This document shows positions 1 to 11,107 of a stretch of DNA of 64,000 bases, one piece after another. Position 1 is the stretch's first letter. Each line of letters starts with the position of its first letter. Source of the stretch: Tubulanus polymorphus. Its lineage: Eukaryota; Nemertea; Palaeonemertea; Tubulaniformes; Tubulanidae. The DNA lies in the NCBI RefSeq assembly GCF_964204645.1, contig NC_134028.1, forward strand, positions 21,426,153-21,490,152, read 5' to 3'. Made by a program: the position numbers and the translations under genes. Under the pieces are notes generated by a model. It did no database searches. It was not told the DNA's origin and saw nothing but the letters and a program-made list of their open reading frames with translations.

Positions 1-56
1 TAGCACAAATAAATTCAAATCCGTCCACTCAAAAAAAACATCTCGGTGAAATAGGT

Positions 57-250
57 GATATATCAGTTAAATGAAGAAATCCCACACTTCGAATTAAATT
101 ATAGGTTAGAATTAATCATTTTGAAACCACATATTATTTTGTGGTTTCAAAATAATAAATTCTATCCTAAATTTTAATTCGAAGGGTGGGATTTCTTCAT
201 TTATCTACAGTATACACGGATTATAGTGTTTATTCGACAACTGATATATC
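57..250. repeat. Palindromic (foldback) insertion upstream of GPCR copy 1
   Basis: The ends are inverted (GATATATCAGTT at 57-68, AACTGATATATC at 239-250). Inside them, arms of about 60 bases (from ~69 and to ~205) pair almost completely, built on AAATGAAGAAATCCCA and its complement. The same unit lies upstream of copies 2 and 5 but is missing from the otherwise similar promoters at 8250-8520 and 30840-30960, so it behaves as an insertion. It has no coding capacity and its family is unknown. Confidence 0.75.
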
Positions 251-691
251 AGTCTTGGACCATGGGCCCTCAGACTAGTGGGCTGTTCAGAAATATAGAT
301 CCTCAAAAATATCTTTCGTGAATTTCAGTTTGGGACTTGCCTAATGATAATCCTCAATAGTCACAGTGTTTCAAATATACACAGCGCTATGCATTAACAA
401 TATGTACTCCGGATGTTTCTTTCTGACAGTATATCTATGCCATATAGTTTTTGCATATATTTACACAGTAGAGAATATACATAGTTGTTATTTCATATGC
501 ATACACTATCCCATTACATAATATTTGTCATTTCATTATTCCTGAATAGATTAACTTTTTCGACTTTCATTTCAATTTTCAAAACACATTTTATAGCGAG
601 TGAGATTGAGTTGACGACAACGATGATACGGCTGCGCAATGGAGTCTGTAGGTACAACCAGTGAATCTTTGCGCAGCAAATTTTCACACTG

Positions 692-724
692 AAAGCTTCT
701 TTTATAAATCTAAATTGAAGCTTT
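692..724 (+). promoter_or_regulatory. TATA box inside a small hairpin, GPCR copy 1
   Basis: TATAAA at 703-708 sits between AAAGCTTC (692-699) and its exact complement GAAGCTTT (717-724). It lies about 75 bases upstream of the ancestral start codon position. The arrangement is conserved in copies 2, 3 and 5. The role as core promoter is inferred from position and conservation. Confidence 0.5.
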
Positions 725-779
725 ACGAATATTAGTGCGTGGAGTGTATTAGCTTAAGAAACATCTCACTCACTTCAAC

Positions 780-1778
780 ACGTACGGAAATGGGACGACG
801 CCGCAGTTCTCCTCGGGAAGCTCCTTGTGTTCTATAAATTTGAAACTTCAATAGGCTTCATTTCCACTGCATGTCTATATAGGAATTCCTGTATCAGTGA
901 TAGGAATCATTCTTAATGTTCTATCAGTCGTCGTTTTGAATCAGATGTCAACAAAAAGCTTTAATTCAGCATTTTTTCTGTTGAAGTATCTCAGCGTGGC
1001 CGATAGTGCATTTTTGGTCACCGATTTGAACTATAGAGGTTTAAGATACCTTATAACGATGATACAATTCGGGTTCGATGTATTCAGGATGTCGTCTGCG
1101 ATGCAACCATTCATGCTGATTTGTACAGTAACCGCGAAGGGCATAGCTCTACAGAATCGTAATTGGACGATAGTTCTAATGAGTTTAGACAGACTCGTTC
1201 ACGTTGCGTTTCCTTTTAAAGCCCTTAAATGGTTCACACGTAGGCGATGCCTTGTCGTAGTGATTTCATTGACGTTACTTTCAATTTGTAGTCAAATGTA
1301 TAAATACTTCTACCTCAGACTCAAATGGGCGAAGCGAACTTGTCCGTACAGGAAACCCGGTTATAGAGTGATTTTTGGTAGGGTAAATACATCTGTAGGT
1401 CGGTTTTACAGTCCTACCTTAAGTTCGTTGGCACCGTTAACGTTTCTCGCAGCGTTCGCGGTCGCAACGCTGATATTAACAATGCAAATACGCAGGCGTC
1501 AAAAGGAAGTGGCTGCAAGTACTAGCGACAAAAATTCGACGCAAGCGATGAAAATGACATTATGTATCATAGGTCTACATGCATTGTTTGAATTGCCCGG
1601 TGGAATAAACCACATTCTGATTGGTTTGAAACGTTATAAAGTGATTAGATATCCAATTGAAGGAATTGCACATCCCGTGGTTGGTTTGCTCAATAGAATC
1701 GATTCAGTTAGTAATTTCATTGTTTTTGTTCTAGCTAGTCCTTCTTTCCGTAAATCCTTTAAGAATATTCTGTTTTAA
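780..1778 (+). pseudogene. Class A GPCR, copy 1 (start lost, early stop)
   Basis: This aligns over its full length with the intact copies. The start codon has become ACG (780-782), and TAC has become TAG at 852-854, just before TM1. The frame is open from about 897 to a TAA at 1776-1778 and contains all seven membrane segments, the DRL version of the DRY motif after TM3 and SNFIVFV in TM7. Only a start beyond the N terminus, the first in-frame ATG lying after TM1, could give protein, so a functional receptor is unlikely. The 5' part resembles copies 2 and 5, while everything after about 1036 is nearly identical to copy 4, so the copy is chimeric. A 2.1 kb transposon lies 28 bases past the stop. 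Confidence 0.85.
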
Positions 1779-1805
1779 TATCGATCATTAACACACAAAG
1801 ATGAA

Positions 1806-3908
1806 GGTAGGGTCTGAAACGAGGCCCCAGCCCCCGCCGCGGCTGCTGCCACACGTCTGAAACACGGTCCTGGCCCCGGTCCCTGCCGCGACCGCACACG
1901 TCTTAAACACGGCCCCGGCCCCATTTAGGATGATACAAAAGATGCTAAAATTATAGATTATTTAGTATTTGATACTAATACGTATTGCAAGTAAATGTAT
2001 CGGTTAGGGTTCTATTTGAATTTACTTTGCTCAGTTTGGTGAATCTTAAGAAGACAACTTGCCATCATGATCTTCCGGAAACTGAACACTGTGCTCTAAT
2101 AAAAAAGCTTGACTCCAACAAGCAAGAACACGGAAAGTAAAGCTAGGGATAAGTTGATTTTTGTATGTGTGAGAGAGTGCATGGAAGTGTGAATGAACCT
2201 TATTCTTCTGTGTAACATTTCCTTTTTGGGGGCGGTATATCCTACAAGCTATGCTTTTTTAATCTCCCCTCTGATCAATTATGGCAACGTAATTAGTGTA
2301 AAAACATCATGATTTAATTGTATATTATTTGTTATAAATTGCTATAAGGCCACACCAAAGAAAAGTCCTGTTTCTCTGACGGGGCAATCACCAAAATGGG
2401 TAGGTCGGTAGGCAATTTTTTCTTCTTTTAATAGAAAAAAAAATTTCGGGTATTCTTCTGACAGTGGGTAGGTCGCCGTAAATAATTTTTTACGGGACCA
2501 AATTTCCAGTTAAAAAGATATAATTAGCAGCTAGTCGACCACAATAATAAAGGGAAGTTGAAGTTTTTGTATTATATTTCACACTTGGAAACTGTTTATA
2601 AAAAGAAAAACATCAAAATCTTGAATAGGTGTATAATATATTGTATACGGAATTCCTGGAATTTTACAATCCAAGGTCGCCATCAATATCTGATTAGCAA
2701 CAACGTTGTCTGAGCACATAAATACCATATCCAGAATAAAATTGTTAAATCCGATGTAATAAGATATTTTTATCATGTCGTCTCGGTGCCGACATCACGA
2801 TTTCACGAAAAAGAAAAAATATTTACAAGAATGGAGAGCTTTGTAGTCGGTCAGCCACATATATATTTTTGAAAATAGTTATTTCATCCACAATTTTGAA
2901 ATAGGGTCGGTAGGCAATTTTATTTTATTTCGAAAATAATTATTTGAAATGACGAAATATCGGGTCAGTCGGGCCCGAGAAACAGGGTTTTCTTTTGGTG
3001 TGGCCTAATTTTCAGAAAATAAACACAGCCAATTATATTGTTCATTTTACCCCACAAGTAGATACATAATATTCAACAAAAAGGAACTAAAGGAAATAAA
3101 TATCTCAGTTTCCCTAAAGTAAATTATCCACATGAGCTTGTCGGGTATTGTATAGGTGTTGGCACAAAATAATGCACAACCTACAGAAAGTAAACACTAC
3201 TATTTAGTTTTAGATCTTTAGTTTATAGGTCTTAGGTTATATGTCATACTTAACCCAAGAACCAAAAAACCTTAGGTTCTGAAATATTGAGCTGCTTCTT
3301 CGTGCGTCTGTCAACTACCCTGGTCTTAACATAAATACTGCACGTATGCTTAAAAAATTGATAAATTTATGAAAGGTGCCTGTAGATTTCGTGGAACTTT
3401 TAATGCAATACCGCGGAGCGTTATCTTAGGGGTTTCTTGATTGAAAAAAATCATGTCAATGAGCCTGTCATCTGATTCTCCATCAACATTTTTTCCATGG
3501 GCAGATTTAGGGGTGGTCTCAGTGCCCAGATTCCTGCCTCCCCACTGGGATTATAGCCACTACGTAAAATAACTCGTATTAACAAACTGTATTATTTCAT
3601 CAAGATTCATTCAAATATAGCTCGCAAAGCAAGCGGCCAATTAGATCATCGGTTGTCCAGACAGAGTCGATTGAAGCTTAACCGTTCAAAGTTGAAATAG
3701 TCTAAATTTGAACTTTTGATAGATATTAGAAAATCTCTTTCCTTTTTTATATTCTTTTTTCCTTACATTTGACCATTTAAACAAAAAAAGAGTGGCCGCG
3801 GCCGTGTTTGATACGTGTGCGGCCGCGGCAGGGACCGGAGCCGGGACCATGTTTCAGACGTGTGGCCGCGGCCGCGGCCGGGGCCGGGGCCGTGTTTCAG
3901 ACCCTACC
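1806..3908. mobile_element. 2.1 kb TIR transposon, non-autonomous, 9-bp target duplication
   Basis: Terminal inverted repeats of about 117 bp (1806-1922 and 3792-3908) start with GGTAGGGTCTGAAAC and are very GC-rich, unlike the AT-rich surroundings. Each TIR contains three GTCTKAAAC sub-repeats about 44-45 bp apart. AAAGATGAA is present immediately outside both ends (1797-1805 and 3909-3917), and copy 2 shows the empty site. No transposase-sized frame exists inside. Long TIRs with a 9-bp duplication fit Mutator-like or Merlin-like elements; the assignment is inference. A smaller element is nested at 2348-3005. Confidence 0.85.
2348..3005. mobile_element. Nested PIF/Harbinger-like MITE (658 bp)
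   Basis: Ends are GGCCACACCAAAGAAAA and TTTTCTTTTGGTGTGGCC, continuing inward as GTCCTGTTTCTC and GAGAAACAGGG. TAA flanks both sides (2345-2347 and 3006-3008). Three-base TWA target duplications are typical of PIF/Harbinger. GGTCGGTAGGCAATTTT-like motifs occur near both ends. There is no credible coding frame. Confidence 0.75.
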
Positions 3909-5220
3909 AAAGATGAACAGCTCAATTTACATAGTGTGCGAAGCAAAGATGGCGCTATACAGGGCCTACACGTAACGTCACTGAGCGTCATATTGACCGT
4001 AAAGCGCCATAAAGTCAAAGTGTATAATTCATATTCACTAATAGTCGTCCACTTCCCTCGTAACTAGCCATAGTAAAAATGCAGTCGTGTATTAGGAGCT
4101 TGTACGTGAGATTTGCGGACAAAATCACGATTCGATACCACACAGGCGGCATGAGAGGAAGAGATCGCAGTTTTTATCCGCAATCTCTCCCTCCCATGTG
4201 TGAAATGTCATTCTGGCCAAACGAAGCCATCAGACCATTTTGAATGCTTAATGAGACATTCCCACTTGTAAAATAACCCAGCTACATTGACCATAAAAGT
4301 TATTTATACAGTATTTTCAAGTAAATGAAAAAAACATTCACACATTGACCACCACGATCATCGCCCCTTTGCAACGTGTGTCAATGATGTTAAAACGTTA
4401 TAATCAAGACTTGAATCATCAATTGCAAACTTAAATTAATAATTGAAGGCCGCCATATATATTTCACTACAAACTTCAATGGTTTTTTAACAATCCATCA
4501 CAAAGAAGTGCAAAAGTTCAATGAATCATATAAAATTGATCCCAACTAGACATAGATATTCTTGTAATTTATGGAGGTTATATTGTTTATAACAGAATGT
4601 GATGAATGAATAGTATATTGATATTATATATACATCGGAATCTTCAATGTTAAATTCTTTTACCAAACAAAATCCATAATACGATTTACAGATCAACTAC
4701 CACAAAATGATGTTTACCTCTCCAACAATACAGAGACTCATCGGTTTTGTCTGGGGGATATTTATACCTATGGGGGGTTTTCCGGGGGTACTATTCCTGT
4801 TACCACGCAGAATACATTGCAGAAAACCGCGCGAGGACATTCGAAAAGCTAAAAAGGCCCATACGTGTCAGAGCCCCTCATCCCTCACCCCTATCCGATC
4901 CTGATAGGCGATATCCCTTTTTCCTTCGACGTATCAGTCGAATAAAACACTCCTATCCGTGTTTCGTGTCGTTCTATGCATTTGTATACATGCTACGGTC
5001 ATTCCGCCTGATGATGGCTGTTTCTTAACAACTGAAATGTTCTGTGGTGTATTGGCTCTGTTGAAGAGCGATTCCAAAAATACATATATAGAGATTCTCA
5101 TTATGCATTTTTGGTTGTGTATCAAAGGATCATAAAGTTACGTCACGTGAACTGGTGACGCCATTAGCACAAATAAATTCAGATCCGTCCACTCAAAAAA
5201 AACATCTCGGTGAAATAGGT

Positions 5221-5414
5221 GATATATCAGTTAAATGAAGAAATCCCACACTTCGAATTAAATTATAGGTTAGAATTAATCATTTTGAAACCACAAATTA
5301 TTTTGTGGTTTCAAAATAATAAATTCTATCCTAAATTTTAATTCGAAGGGTGGGATTTCTTCATTTATCTACAGTATACACGGATTATAGTGTTTATTCG
5401 ACAACTGATATATC
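5221..5414. repeat. Palindromic insertion upstream of GPCR copy 2
   Basis: This is the same foldback unit as at 57-250, offset by 5164 bases, with the same GATATATCAGTT / AACTGATATATC ends and only a few substitutions. Confidence 0.75.
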
Positions 5415-5855
5415 AGTCTTGGACCATGGGCCCTCAGACTAGTGGGCTGTTCAGAAATATAGATCCTCAAAAATATCTTTCGTGAATTTCAGTTTGGGAC
5501 TTGCCTAATGATAATCCTCAATAGTCACAGAGTTTCAAATATACACAGCGCTATGCATTAACAATATGTACTCCGGATGTTTCTTTCTGACAGTATATCT
5601 ATGCCATATAGCTTTTGCATATATTTACATAGTAGGGAATATAAATAGTTGTTATTTCATATGCATACACTATCCCATTACATTATATTTGTCATTTCAT
5701 TATTCCTGAATAGATTAACTTTTTCGACTTTCATCTCAATTTTCAAAACACATTTTATAGCGAGTTAGATTGAGTTGACGACAACGATGATACGGCTGCG
5801 CAATGGAGTCTGTAGGTACAACCAGTGAATCTTTGCGCACCCAATTTTCACACTG

Positions 5856-5888
5856 AAAGCTTCTTTTATAAATCTAAATTGAAGCTTT
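5856..5888 (+). promoter_or_regulatory. TATA box inside a small hairpin, GPCR copy 2
   Basis: TATAAA at 5867-5872 lies between AAAGCTTC and GAAGCTTT arms, 72 bases before the ATG. Transcription would be expected to start near 5895-5905, leaving a short 5' UTR. This is inference from sequence alone. Confidence 0.5.
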
Positions 5889-5943
5889 ACGAATATTAGT
5901 GCGAGGAGTGTATTAGCTTAAGAAACATATCACTCACTTCAAC

Positions 5944-7113
5944 ATGTATGGAAATGGGACGACGCCGCAGTTCTCCTCGGGAAGCTCCTTGTGTTCTATA
6001 AATTTGAAACTTCAATACGCTTCATTTCCACTGCATGTCTATATAGGAATTCCTGTAGCAGTGATAGGAATCATTCTTAATGTTCTATCAGTCGTCGTTT
6101 TGAATCAGATGTCAACAAAAAGCTTTAATTCAGCATTTTTTCTGTTGAAGTATCTCAGCGTGGCCGATAGTGCATTTTTGGTCACCGATTTGAACTATAA
6201 GGGTTTAAGATACCTGATTACGATGATACAACTCGGGTTCGATGTATTCAGGATGTCGTCTGCGATGCAACCACTGATGCTGAGTTGTACAGTAACCGCC
6301 AAGGGCATAGCTCTACAGAATCGGAATTGGACGATAGTTCTAATGAGTTTAGACAGACTCGTTCATGTTGTGTTTCCTTTTAAAGCCCTCAAATGGTTCA
6401 CACGTAGTCGAAGTCTCGCTGTAGTGATTGCACTGACGTTACTTTCAATTTTTAGTCAAATTTATAAATACTTCTACCTCAGACTCAAATGGACGAAACG
6501 AACTTGTCCCTACAGGAAACCCGGTAATAGGGTAATTTTTGGAAGGGTTGATGTATCTGTCGGTCGGTTTTATGGTCCCACGTTAAGTTCGTTGGCACCG
6601 TTAATGTTTCTCGCCGCGTTCGCCGTCGCAACGCTGATATTAACAATGCAAATACGCAGGCGTAAAAAGGAAGTGGCTGCAAGTACTAGCGACAAAAATT
6701 CGACGCAAGCGATAAAAATGACATTATGTATCATAGGTTTACATGCACTGTTTGAATTGCCCGGTGGTATAAACCACATTCTGATTGGTTTGAAACGTTA
6801 TAAAAAGATCAAATATCCAGTTGAAGGAATTACAGATCCCGTGGAAGGTCTACTCAATAGAATCGATTCGGTTAGTAATTTCATTATTTTTGTTCTAGCT
6901 AGTCCTTCCTTCCGTAAATCGTTAAAAAATATTCCGTTCAAATGTCGATCGTTAACACACAAAGATGAACTAGACTTACATAGTGTGCGAAGCAAAGATG
7001 GCGCTATACAGGGTCTACACGTAACGTCACAGTGGGTCATATTGACCGTAAAGCGCCTTCAAGTCACGGTGTATAACTCATATTCCGTAATAGTCAAATT
7101 CCCTCATAACTAG
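5944..7113 (+). CDS. Class A GPCR, copy 2 (389 aa, extended C tail)
   Basis: A single-exon frame begins with ATG in an ACATGTATGG context. The protein has a short N terminus with an N-glycosylation site (NGT), then TM helices at about residues 30-54, 64-86, 112-137, 157-176, 212-236, 256-283 and 302-320. Class A landmarks are Asn in TM1 (IILNVL), Asp in TM2 (SVADS), DRL for DRY at 137-139, Cys in TM3 and in extracellular loop 2 (RTCPYR), Pro in TM6 (FELPGG), and SNFIIFV for NPxxY. The TM7/helix 8 pattern (SNF...SPSFRK) resembles invertebrate peptide receptors, but the ligand is unknown. The frame runs about 48 residues past the stop of copies 3 and 5, because a small indel lets translation continue into sequence that is 3' UTR elsewhere in the cluster. 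Confidence 0.88.
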   Translation: MYGNGTTPQFSSGSSLCSINLKLQYASFPLHVYIGIPVAVIGIILNVLSVVVLNQMSTKSFNSAFFLLKYLSVADSAFLVTDLNYKGLRYLITMIQLGFDVFRMSSAMQPLMLSCTVTAKGIALQNRNWTIVLMSLDRLVHVVFPFKALKWFTRSRSLAVVIALTLLSIFSQIYKYFYLRLKWTKRTCPYRKPGNRVIFGRVDVSVGRFYGPTLSSLAPLMFLAAFAVATLILTMQIRRRKKEVAASTSDKNSTQAIKMTLCIIGLHALFELPGGINHILIGLKRYKKIKYPVEGITDPVEGLLNRIDSVSNFIIFVLASPSFRKSLKNIPFKCRSLTHKDELDLHSVRSKDGAIQGLHVTSQWVILTVKRLQVTVYNSYSVIVKFPHN

Positions 7114-7429
7114 TCACAGTAAAATAAATCCGGTCGTGTATTAGGAGTCTGTGAGATTCACGGGGAATGACGATTATAGATATTGCGCACAGTGTTGGAC
7201 CCAGGCGTGCGCCCCCTATTCTTTCCGAGCAGAAAATGCTTTGCAATCATGTTGCTTTCGTATGCCCTCTCCCCTTCAAAATGCTCGATCCGCCCCTGGC
7301 ACAGGTGACATGAGAGAGGCGAGCACTGATGAGATTGTGCCTTTTATCTGTAATCCCTCCCTTCACCGTGGGAGATAGATATCATTTGACAAAACAAAGC
7401 CAAAAGATCGTTTTGAAACGCCAAATAAG

Positions 7430-8000
7430 ACACATTCCGACTTTCAAAAGATCTAGCTTGGTATCTATTGAACATTGTCCCCATGAAACGTGGGTAAAAA
7501 TCCGTCACCTTTTGGACGACCAATCTTGTAAAACTGCTGTTAATTCATTAGTTGTTTTCAGGTGAGACTACGCAAACTCTTTGCTGGCTGGTACATCTGC
7601 ATCCCATATTGAAAAGCTGCAACTTTTCAAAAACAATGCAGCACGTTTAATGACGAGAACTATAAAAATGTGATCATATTACTTCTGTTTTACGTAATCT
7701 AAACTGGCTTCCCATCTCGGAAGGAGACAACAAGTTTTACTACTTGTTTTTTTTTTTGCTCCAGTGTATTTGCGAAACCTTTTTACTCAGTATGTTCCTA
7801 GTCGACCATTTAGATCTAGCAATGATCCTACAATTTTAGTTATACCTTATTACTGTCGTGCTACTGGACGAAATGCTTTTACTTTCATGGCACTAATTTT
7901 ATGGAATGTACAACCATAGGAAATTCGAGAATGTCCAACTGTCTCAAGATAAAAAGACATTTACTCATTTCCCCCCACGATCATTGACCTTTCGGATCCT
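7430..8000 (+). mobile_element. LINE ORF2 3'-end fragment, degenerate
   Basis: Translating across several frame breaks gives the conserved C-terminal region of non-LTR reverse transcriptases: a DYANSLLAG block near 7570, NNAARLM near 7635, LNWLPIS near 7700, PVYLRNLF near 7765, RPFRSSNDP near 7805 and ALILWN near 7895. This order is typical of CR1/jockey-like LINEs. The same fragment follows copy 3 at about 29600-30160, so it was duplicated with the receptor unit. Confidence 0.7.
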
Positions 8001-8249
8001 TATAGGCGATATCCTTTTTAACTACAACGTGTATGGAACGACTAAAACACTCTTATCCGTGTTCCGTGTCGTTCTATGCATTTGTATACATACTGCGGTC
8101 ATTCCGCCTGATGATGGCTGTTTGTGTTTCTTTCTATGCTCAATAGTTATCTCAAAAATACATATATAGAAATTCTCATTATGTATTTTTGGTTGTGTAT
8201 CATAGGATTGTACATGTACGTTACGTGGACTGGTGACGGCATCAGCAAA

Positions 8250-8627
<378 letters not shown>

Positions 8628-8967
8628 ATTAACCCTGGACCCTATCACAGATCCTTCATTAAGGATGACGATGACGATGAGAATATTTATTCCCGATACC
8701 AACTTTGGATAAATGAGTGTGTTACAAAAGGCAGACGACGGCCCGGTTCGACCGGTGTCATTATCCTTTACGCGAAGTCAAAGTAATTGGCAAAGTTGTT
8801 TGGAACAGCAAAAACAATTAAACGGACTAGCAATGGATCACACAGAGATGACATCGCTATAGGATATTTCTAAATCTAATCACTCTTCATTTTAGTCAGC
8901 ACCGCAGAAACTGAAGAAACGACTGAGATGAATAAAGATATAATTGAGTTTAAACGTTGTTTTTCAG

Positions 8968-9150
8968 TGTGTGTTTATTTTAGTTCTCACTATGGTCGCT
9001 GCGAGCGCTGCGGTTGTTAACGGTGACTGGGTTTCATGCTACCTACGCAGTATGAACTGCAGTTCGGAATGTAGGATGCAACCATTCAGCAAAGAATTCT
9101 GCTACGGTCAATGTTTCAGGAAGGGCTGCTTTTATAAATGCCGTAAATAG
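8968..9150 (+). CDS. Secreted cysteine-rich mini-protein, terminal exon
   Basis: A TTTTTCAG acceptor ends at 8967 and a 61-codon phase-0 frame runs to TAG at 9148-9150. It encodes a hydrophobic stretch like the core of a signal peptide (VFILVLTMVAASAA), then a short basic domain with seven cysteines spaced C-x6-C-x3-C-x9-C-x3-C-x4-C-x3-C. That suits a small secreted disulfide-stabilised peptide, such as an antimicrobial or venom-like peptide or a signalling factor; I do not recognise the family. The odd cysteine count leaves one thiol free or implies dimerisation. A first exon with the initiator should lie upstream but was not identified; the first in-frame ATG inside the exon is at 8992. Whether it is expressed is unknown. 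Confidence 0.5.
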   Translation, partial: CVFILVLTMVAASAAVVNGDWVSCYLRSMNCSSECRMQPFSKEFCYGQCFRKGCFYKCRK

Positions 9151-9673
9151 ATACGAATAGATATAACAAACCTTTAAGCTTTAATGAATTAAGATCTGTA
9201 AAAAATAACTATAAATTCACTATCAGTTCAATAGTTGGTTGGTTGTTTATTTTTGAAAGTTCTTCTGTGAAAAGTACAAAATACACTCGCATCGCAATCA
9301 TATAAGCGTAAAAAGTTACATGAATGTCTTTTTCTGCACGTAGTAAAGAAAAAGGACCTTTCATTCTAGACCCACTGCAACACTGCGCAGATGACAACTA
9401 AATTACGTGCTGTTAAAATATATCATCATAAAATGTTGATTTTGACCATGTCGAAGTTTTAGGCAAAGCTCGAAAATCATATCATTTCTAAAACAACAAT
9501 AGACTAAATGGAAATAGAAAATTGATTTTACATATACATTTATACGAGAGCATTTTCATCGACCTCAAACTAATCCAATTTTCAGTACTATGGTTCGCAG
9601 TCAAATGCTTTAAATTACACAATTTGACAAAAAATGAATATAATGAGACATCAATAGTTCGTGTCGCTAGATC
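9151..9673. other. Intergenic, no gene seen
   Basis: AT-rich sequence between the small peptide exon and the LTR relic. The open frames on both strands are overlapping shadows without recognisable domains. Confidence 0.5.
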
Positions 9674-9674
9674 G

Positions 9675-9950
9675 TGTCGTAGTTTCCCTGATGAGGAGAC
9701 GAAATATAGAGCCGCAAAACGGACAACGTAGTTTCTTTTATCAGAAGAGAACAGCACTCCCTCAACATTTATTCCTCAGATATATATATAACCCAAGATA
9801 ATCAGTCATGAAACTCGATGCTCATGAAGGATTATCTGACACACTTATCTTTTTCAATATATCACATTCAGTTTAACAATACATTATTTTCAACAAATAA
9901 TGATAATGATATTCGTGGTGCCATCTTGACCAAAACTGAGAAATAAGCTG
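9675..9950 (-). repeat. 3' LTR remnant of the BEL/Pao relic
   Basis: It begins TGTCGTAGTTTCCC and aligns with 14535 onward over at least 100 bases, through the GCAGACGAAATATGG-like and TTTATTCCYC blocks. The inner border is uncertain because identity fades. Confidence 0.5.
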
Positions 9951-10059
9951 AGCACGACGAGTGATACGCTGATGGTTTAACCCGGTTTGACCGTAATTTG
10001 GATCTACAGATTCTTCATCTACTATAGGATGTGGTTAGCTAGTTAACCTTTTTTGATAA

Positions 10060-10800
10060 TGGTTCACACAATACTTAAAAAAACATGTGTTAATGGACGA
10101 TCATTTAAAATTGACACACACTCCACAACAAGTGTTCTTCACATTTCTTCAAAACTAACGAGAGCTCGACCGAGAACTTTCTTTAGACAAGACTTTACCA
10201 ACCGACCAATCTATCCCAAAATCCCCCGTGCAATGGGGCACTTTTTGGAATAAAACGCCATTCTACGGGCCTTTGATTACTTTATTAAAGGATCTCTGAA
10301 TAATAAAGAAAGTTCGTCCGAAGCGCACACGAAATTTGACGCATTGTCACTAATCAAGGTTCTAGGCAAGTTGCGACGTGTTGAGAACCTACGAAATGCT
10401 TGTTGGAAAGAATCCGGACTCAGATCTGAAACCAGCTCGAGATGTATCGCACGCATAACTGTGCAAGTGAAAAGACAAGTTTTTATATGTTTTTAACTGT
10501 TGATTAGAACACACCTGAACTACACCTGATAAACGTAACAAATGGGTGCGACTCGCACATGCGTACTGATTGCAACGGGGCTGGAACAGGTAGCTTAAAA
10601 GGCATTCAATTGATTAACTTGCATACAATGCAATCACTTCTCCTCTCAATGCATGTTATCCAGTATCTCTGCCGAATAAAGCACATCGTGTCGATTAACC
10701 CTTGATGCATGACTGTACAATGAGCGTACTTTATATACAAACTTGTGAAGTTGTTATACTTAGGCAGCAAAGATGGGTATTTAGTTGATTCTGGTAACAT
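10060..10800 (-). pseudogene. BEL/Pao integrase region, decayed
   Basis: On the minus strand, 10800-10606 encodes LPKYNNFTSLYIKYAHC...HQGL...RQRYWI, the histidine-rich segment before the integrase core. Below it comes HLELVSDLSPDSF...RRFSTRRN..ISDNASNFV, with the second catalytic Asp of DDE integrases in SDNASNF, then KKVLGRALVSFEE. Stops and frame changes make it non-coding today. Confidence 0.75.
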
Positions 10801-11107
10801 AACCTTCTAAATTCCCCCCGCCCAGCGAAAAACCCCATCAGAAGATATAATCTTAGCTGATGAGCGATAGCTGGTAGTTTACTTTTCCCGTTTTGACAAC
10901 TTCTCAAAGTGAACCCTTGACAACTAAGTGCCCAAAATCTCTCCGCTCTTTCGATCTCCTCAGCACTAATTGCACCAAAGTACTTTCGACAATTTTTTTT
11001 CGTATCCACGAAACTGGGAACATATGACGTAACCTTTAAGAGATTGGTAAATGAGTCGAATCGGTCGATTTCGATCACATTGTTCCAGTTATTAACATCG
11101 TCTTTAT

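Noticed and set aside
897-1778. Copy 1 as an intact 293-aa receptor
   Set aside because: The frame opens at a GTG; the homologous ATG is ACG and a TAG precedes TM1.
3792-4067. Gly/Arg-rich frame (also 34474-34749)
   Set aside because: It begins inside the GC-rich TIR and runs into 3' flank; composition is due to the TIR.
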